A stretch of DNA of 64,000 nt. It comes from Acidimicrobiales bacterium. Lineage in GTDB: Bacteria > Actinomycetota > Acidimicrobiia > Acidimicrobiales > Iamiaceae. Location of the stretch: NCBI GenBank assembly GCA_035547835.1, contig DASZTW010000006.1, positions 5,001 through 69,000 of the forward strand. The letters are read 5' to 3'. A model generated the notes under the pieces. That model had not been told where the DNA came from, ran no database searches, and was given only the letters and a program-made list of their open reading frames with translations. Position 1 is the first letter of the stretch. Each line of letters opens with the position of its first letter. The translations under genes were made by a program, and so were the position numbers. Positions 60,795-64,000 of this stretch are shown here, one piece after another.

Positions 60795-60827
60795 CGTCCT
60801 GTCCTGTCCCCGCGGCCGCACCCGGTA

Positions 60828-60874
60828 CCCGAACTGGGGGGGATTCCGGTCGCCCCAACGACCACGTCCCCACC
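60828..60874. repeat. 47-bp dispersed repeat, family 4 copy 2 (intergenic)
   Basis: On the minus strand reads GGTGGGGACGTGGTCGTTGG to CCCCCCCAGTTCGGG, 39 of 47 positions equal to 23732-23778 by eye. It lies between the convergent alpha-galactosidase and imuB genes. G-tracts flank it on the right. Confidence 0.6.
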
Positions 60875-60921
60875 CACTACGGGGTCTGGTGGGGGGCGAC
60901 GGGGGCGGGGGCGGCGGGGTG

Positions 60922-62583
60922 TCAGGCGTAGAGGGCTTCGAGCCACCAACTGCCGTGCTCGCGGGCCACGAGGTAGGCGCCTGTGGGGGTGACCACCTGG
61001 AGGCGGGCACGGCGACGATGGTGCTCAGGGTCCCACCAGCGCTCGTCGGTCGGCCACGGGCCCGCCCACGCGGTGACCGGCTGGGACCGTCGGCCGCGCC
61101 ACACCTCCGCCGGCGGCGCGCTGAGCTGCCCGCGCCCGTCGACCGCCACCTCGCGGCCCGTGACGTCGCACACTTCGATCGCCTCACGCTGTGCCGTGGC
61201 GGCAGCCGCCGCAGGAGTGGGCGGCGGCATCCGCCCGGGCCACGGGAGCGCGTGGGATGGGGTGGTGGCTCGGCGCTGCTCGCGCAGCTCGACTGCCACC
61301 GCCGGCACCAGACGGACCTGTCGTTCGGGGTCGCGCCCGCCGCCCAACTCGGGCACACACACCGCTTCGGGACCGAGCAGACCGCTCACCCGGGCCACGG
61401 CCCGCACGACCCGCTCCCCCGCCCCCGCGGCACCGCCCCAGAACCCCGGCTGGCGGCTGCCCGCGACCACCAGCTCCTCGGGCACCAGGGCGAGGCGGAT
61501 GATCCCCGACGTGGGCCGCACGGCGGGCGGGCCGCTCAGCCAACCGTCGAGTTGCCACCGCACCCGGTCCGCCACGGCGGCGGCGCCCATCTGCCCGAAC
61601 CCGGTGTCGGTCTGCCAACAGCGCTCGAGCCGCTCGCTGTGCTCGGTCTCGGCGACCACCAGCAGGCGGGCGCACGCGAGCCCGTCGTGGTGCAGCCGGC
61701 CGAGCAGCTCGTCGGCCAGGGCTTTGGCGGCGAACGCCACCCGGTCGACCCGTTCGGCCGGCGGGTCGAGCTCGGCGGCCACGGTGAGCTCGGGCGGGAT
61801 CGGACGGGTCGACAGCGGCCTGGGGTCGAGGCCCGACGCCAAGCGGTGAGCGGCCGACCCCGCGGGGCCGAACCGGCCGGCGACCTGGCCAGCGGGAAGG
61901 GCGGCGAACGCGCCGAGGGTGTGCAGGCCGAGGCGGCCCAGCACGCCGACCAGCTCGACGATCGCCCCGTCGCGCACCTCGGCACCACCTCCGCCTCCCA
62001 CGCCGGCAGCCCACTCGCCGAGCACGGTGACCGGCAGGGGTGCGAGGAAGGCCGGCGAGCCACCGGGCGGCACCAGGGCGGTGGGCTGGTGGTCGCTGGC
62101 CCCCACTGCGGCGAGCAGCGCGGCGAACGGCCCGTCGGCCAGGCCGACACGCACCGGCGCACGGCCGGCCACGGCTCCTCGCGCCACGGCTTCGGCCCGC
62201 TCGAGGAGCGGCGCGTCGCCGCCGTGGTAGCGCGACGGGCCGCGGCTGGCGAACGAGCAGGTGCCGGGCCGGGTCACCTCGACCCGTGGGGTGAGGGTGC
62301 CCAACGCCGCGGCGACCGCTTCGAACGCCCGGGCGTCGCGGGCAGGGTCGTGGGTGTGCACCACCAGTTCGGGGCAGCGCCGCTGCGCTTCGCGGCGCCG
62401 CAGGCCCGGCACCACGTCGTCGCGGCGCGCCGCGGCGGTGGCAGCCACCACCCGGTTGGCGTGGAACACGGCGGCCGGCTCGTCCGGCGGTGCGCCGGCG
62501 GCGGCGGCGGGCCAGTCGGGGCAGTGCACCGCCACCGTGCGGATCGGCTCCGCGCTTGGGACCTCGCGGGAGCGCGCGTTCAC
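60922..62583 (-). CDS. imuB: ImuB, inactive Y-family polymerase-like clamp adaptor
   Basis: Non-catalytic Y-family protein that bridges DnaE2 and the sliding clamp. 553 residues from GTG 62583. It begins TVAVHCPDWPAAAA where an active polymerase would have DFDCFFA, so the metal-binding aspartates are missing, as expected for ImuB. The middle has FASRGPSRYHGGD and a helix-hairpin region LGRLGLHTLGAFAALPAG. The C-terminus contains WAGPWPTDERWWD, typical of ImuB tails. GTG overlaps the imuA' stop by four bases (GTGA). Confidence 0.93.
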   Translation of the reverse strand: MNARSREVPSAEPIRTVAVHCPDWPAAAAGAPPDEPAAVFHANRVVAATAAARRDDVVPGLRRREAQRRCPELVVHTHDPARDARAFEAVAAALGTLTPRVEVTRPGTCSFASRGPSRYHGGDAPLLERAEAVARGAVAGRAPVRVGLADGPFAALLAAVGASDHQPTALVPPGGSPAFLAPLPVTVLGEWAAGVGGGGGAEVRDGAIVELVGVLGRLGLHTLGAFAALPAGQVAGRFGPAGSAAHRLASGLDPRPLSTRPIPPELTVAAELDPPAERVDRVAFAAKALADELLGRLHHDGLACARLLVVAETEHSERLERCWQTDTGFGQMGAAAVADRVRWQLDGWLSGPPAVRPTSGIIRLALVPEELVVAGSRQPGFWGGAAGAGERVVRAVARVSGLLGPEAVCVPELGGGRDPERQVRLVPAVAVELREQRRATTPSHALPWPGRMPPPTPAAAAATAQREAIEVCDVTGREVAVDGRGQLSAPPAEVWRGRRSQPVTAWAGPWPTDERWWDPEHHRRRARLQVVTPTGAYLVAREHGSWWLEALYA

Positions 62584-63329
62584 GAGCGCAAGGCGGTCAC
62601 CGACGCCACCGGTTCGACCACGGCCATGTCGCCCGACGCCCCCGGCAGCCACAGCTCGGCGCGGCGCGGCCGCGGGACTCGGCGCCCACCCACCTCGACC
62701 TGCACGCGCCGGCCGGTCAGGTGGCCGTGGCCCGAGCCGATGCCGATCCACTCGGCGGTGTCGGCACGGCAGTGCAGGTCGGTCGATTCGGGCCACGCCT
62801 CACACCGCTCGCCGAACGGGTCGGGCAACGGCACGAGCACGCTGCCTTGTTGGCGGGCGCGGCCGGCCAGGCGACGTGCCTCGGCGGCGCGCACGCGCTG
62901 CCGGCCCGGGCCATGCACCGCCACCACCAGGTCGAACCCGTCGAGCAGGGCGCCAGCCGCCTCGGCCCAGCGTTCAGCGCCAGGATCGGCTACGGCGACC
63001 GTGCGCTCGATGGCGACCCCCAACTCGGCGGCAGCGGGCCAGGCGAGCCACGGCGCGCCGAGCACGGCCAGCCACGATCCGGTGCGGGTTGCCTCGGCTG
63101 CCAAGGCCAAGGTGAGCGACACGGCCGCGTCGCCCACCACGCCCACGGCGGTACCGCGGCGCAACCCGTCGGGGAACAGCCCGCGCAGCTCGGGAGCGAC
63201 GACCAGGGCGCGTTCGCCGGCCAAGGTGAGCGGCCCGGTGCGCGCGCGGAGCCGGCGCAGCGCTTCGGGTTGGTGATCGGGTTCCGGTGCGGTCGAGCGG
63301 GAGCGTTCCGGTGCGGCGGGCGGCGTCAC
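62580..63329 (-). CDS. imuA': ImuA', RecA-like mutasome subunit
   Basis: Accessory protein required for DnaE2-dependent mutagenesis. 249 residues from GTG 63329. RecA-like core: LRRGTAVGVVGDAAVSLTLA near 56-75 replaces Walker A with a degenerate loop lacking GKT, then WLAVLGAPWLAWPAAAELGV. No ATP-binding lysine is seen, as in known ImuA' proteins. A LexA box ends 11 nt upstream. It is co-translated with imuB. Confidence 0.85.
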   Translation of the reverse strand: MTPPAAPERSRSTAPEPDHQPEALRRLRARTGPLTLAGERALVVAPELRGLFPDGLRRGTAVGVVGDAAVSLTLALAAEATRTGSWLAVLGAPWLAWPAAAELGVAIERTVAVADPGAERWAEAAGALLDGFDLVVAVHGPGRQRVRAAEARRLAGRARQQGSVLVPLPDPFGERCEAWPESTDLHCRADTAEWIGIGSGHGHLTGRRVQVEVGGRRVPRPRRAELWLPGASGDMAVVEPVASVTALRS

Positions 63330-63340
63330 CCATCCACTAT

Positions 63341-63354
63341 CGAACGTCTGTTCG
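63341..63354. promoter_or_regulatory. LexA (SOS) box of imuA'-imuB
   Basis: CGAAC-GTCT-GTTCG, identical over 14 bases to the box before dnaE2 and at the same 11-nt distance from the start codon. Confidence 0.9.
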
Positions 63355-63360
63355 CTTCCG

Positions 63361-63774
63361 TCAAGCGGGGTTGGCGAGCGCGTCGCGCCGACGAACAGAG
63401 CGCAACGAGCGGATCGTCCACCCTGCGGCGGCCCACGACACGAGCGCCAGCACCGTGTGGACGCCCTTGAAGCCCACGGACCGCCCGTCGAACCAGATCA
63501 CCGGGAGGCGCACCACCCAGTAGAAGATGGTCCACCACGCGACAACCCGGGCGAGGGTGCGGTCGCGTGCCGCGAGGTGCGGACCAGGGGTCCGCACCAC
63601 CACGGCGAGCGCCGCCATCCCCGCGACGACGAACACCACCACCGGCACCGTGGCCCACAGCTTCGAGGCCGACGAGCCGCCGGTGCCCCACGCCAACCCC
63701 AACCGCCCGGTCCACATCGCCAAGGTGAGCGCGCCCAACACGGTGACGGCAAGGGGTCGGAGCCGATCGGACAT
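63361..63774 (-). CDS. Hypothetical four-helix membrane protein
   Basis: 137 residues with four hydrophobic segments: about 8-28, 40-62, 74-95 and 102-121. The loop VIWFDGRSVGFKGVHT between the last two is the best-conserved-looking part. Resembles small DUF-type actinobacterial membrane proteins, no function known. Its stop lies 7 nt from the LexA box of imuA', so read-through into imuA' is possible. Confidence 0.65.
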   Translation of the reverse strand: MSDRLRPLAVTVLGALTLAMWTGRLGLAWGTGGSSASKLWATVPVVVFVVAGMAALAVVVRTPGPHLAARDRTLARVVAWWTIFYWVVRLPVIWFDGRSVGFKGVHTVLALVSWAAAGWTIRSLRSVRRRDALANPA

Positions 63775-63892
63775 CCGTCAACGGTAGAGGGGCGACCCCC
63801 CGTGGGGCACTTCGCCAGGTCGGGCAACTCCACGCCCCGGCGCGCGGACGTGCCGGGGCGGCCGCGGTTCTTGTAGGTTCACCTCTGCCACT

Positions 63893-63906
63893 TGACTGAC
63901 TGGTCA
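63893..63906. promoter_or_regulatory. Imperfect palindrome TGACTG-AC-TGGTCA
   Basis: A variant of the TGACCG-NN-CGGTCA sites at 23315 and 25416, with flanking CT/AG extending the outer arms to CTTGAC/GTCAAG. It lies 40 nt before the right-edge gene. Confidence 0.4.
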
Positions 63907-63945
63907 AGTTGTGGAGCCGGACTGCACCCGGGGGGAGCACGACCA

Positions 63946-64000
63946 ATGGCAGAACCGACCATCAGCCTCGACGACTTCCTGGCCGAGGCCGCCACGTTCC
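63946..64000 (+). CDS. Start of a probable acyl-CoA dehydrogenase-type protein (cut by window edge)
   Basis: ATG 63946 follows GGGGGGAG by 8 nt. Only 18 codons are visible: MAEPTISLDDFLAEAATF. This resembles the start of actinobacterial acyl-CoA dehydrogenases, and the upstream TetR-like palindrome fits a lipid-catabolic gene. The identity is provisional. Confidence 0.5.
   Translation, partial: MAEPTISLDDFLAEAATF

Noticed and set aside
60889-63276. 795-codon frame antisense to imuB-imuA'
   Set aside because: Opposite two recognised genes with overlapping start and stop; no homology seen.

Overview
The window is GC-rich chromosomal DNA (roughly 70% by eye), densely packed with genes on both strands. 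It fits an actinomycete, most likely of the class Acidimicrobiia. The pointers are the mismatch nuclease NucS, a mycothiol S-conjugate amidase, three F420-type luciferase-like oxidoreductases, the split ImuA'/ImuB/DnaE2 mutasome under actinobacterial-type LexA boxes, and many apparently leaderless genes with a TAnnnT box 6-8 nt before an ATG or GTG. The class assignment is inference. I see no phage, insertion sequence, CRISPR array, rRNA or tRNA gene.

Layout. 1-5600: tyrS (cut by the left edge), then a sulfate-activation operon cysD-cysN-cysC facing a cysQ-type phosphatase across a perfect 25-bp palindrome. 5600-14800: a GAF/PP2C phosphatase, an enoyl-CoA hydratase, an AarF-type kinase, nucS, a MaoC/SDR pair, a sigma-like gene with a helix-turn-helix partner, and a DUF4190 protein. 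14900-28100: mostly lipid and redox metabolism (geranylgeranyl-reductase family, nitronate monooxygenase, aldehyde dehydrogenase, LLM oxidoreductase, acyl-CoA dehydrogenase, acyl-CoA synthetase, SDR) plus a decayed fucosidase/beta-helix fusion. 28300-39600: a flippase-like protein, a lipoprotein pair, hydrolase, RecB-type nuclease, PAP2 phosphatase, DsbA-like protein, LLM oxidoreductase, SDR, and a methyltransferase-uracil-DNA-glycosylase fusion. 39600-52200: LLM/thioesterase pair, amidase, a 59-aa protein, nuclease lipoprotein, YdjC deacetylase, SCP2/mca pair, thioesterase/purine permease pair, MsrA, a small stress-like protein. 52200-64000: HAD phosphatase and dnaE2, ClC channel with MarR, alpha-galactosidase, imuB-imuA', and the start of a probable acyl-CoA dehydrogenase.

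Two regulatory themes stand out. First, DNA damage: identical LexA boxes sit 11 nt before dnaE2 and imuA'. A second promoter class, GTCACA plus a TAnnnT-like box at fixed spacing and resembling the mycobacterial PafBC promoter, precedes three genes: a sigma-like gene, a RecB-family nuclease, and the 59-aa protein, which carries a clamp-binding-like QLSLL. Second, lipid catabolism: a TGACCG-NN-CGGTCA palindrome precedes the acyl-CoA dehydrogenase and the acyl-CoA synthetase, with weaker versions before nitronate monooxygenase and the right-edge gene.

Four families of dispersed repeats are present in two copies each: two palindromic types in gene ends, a roughly 118-bp intergenic repeat, and a 47-bp repeat of which one copy lies exactly where the fucosidase domain is broken.
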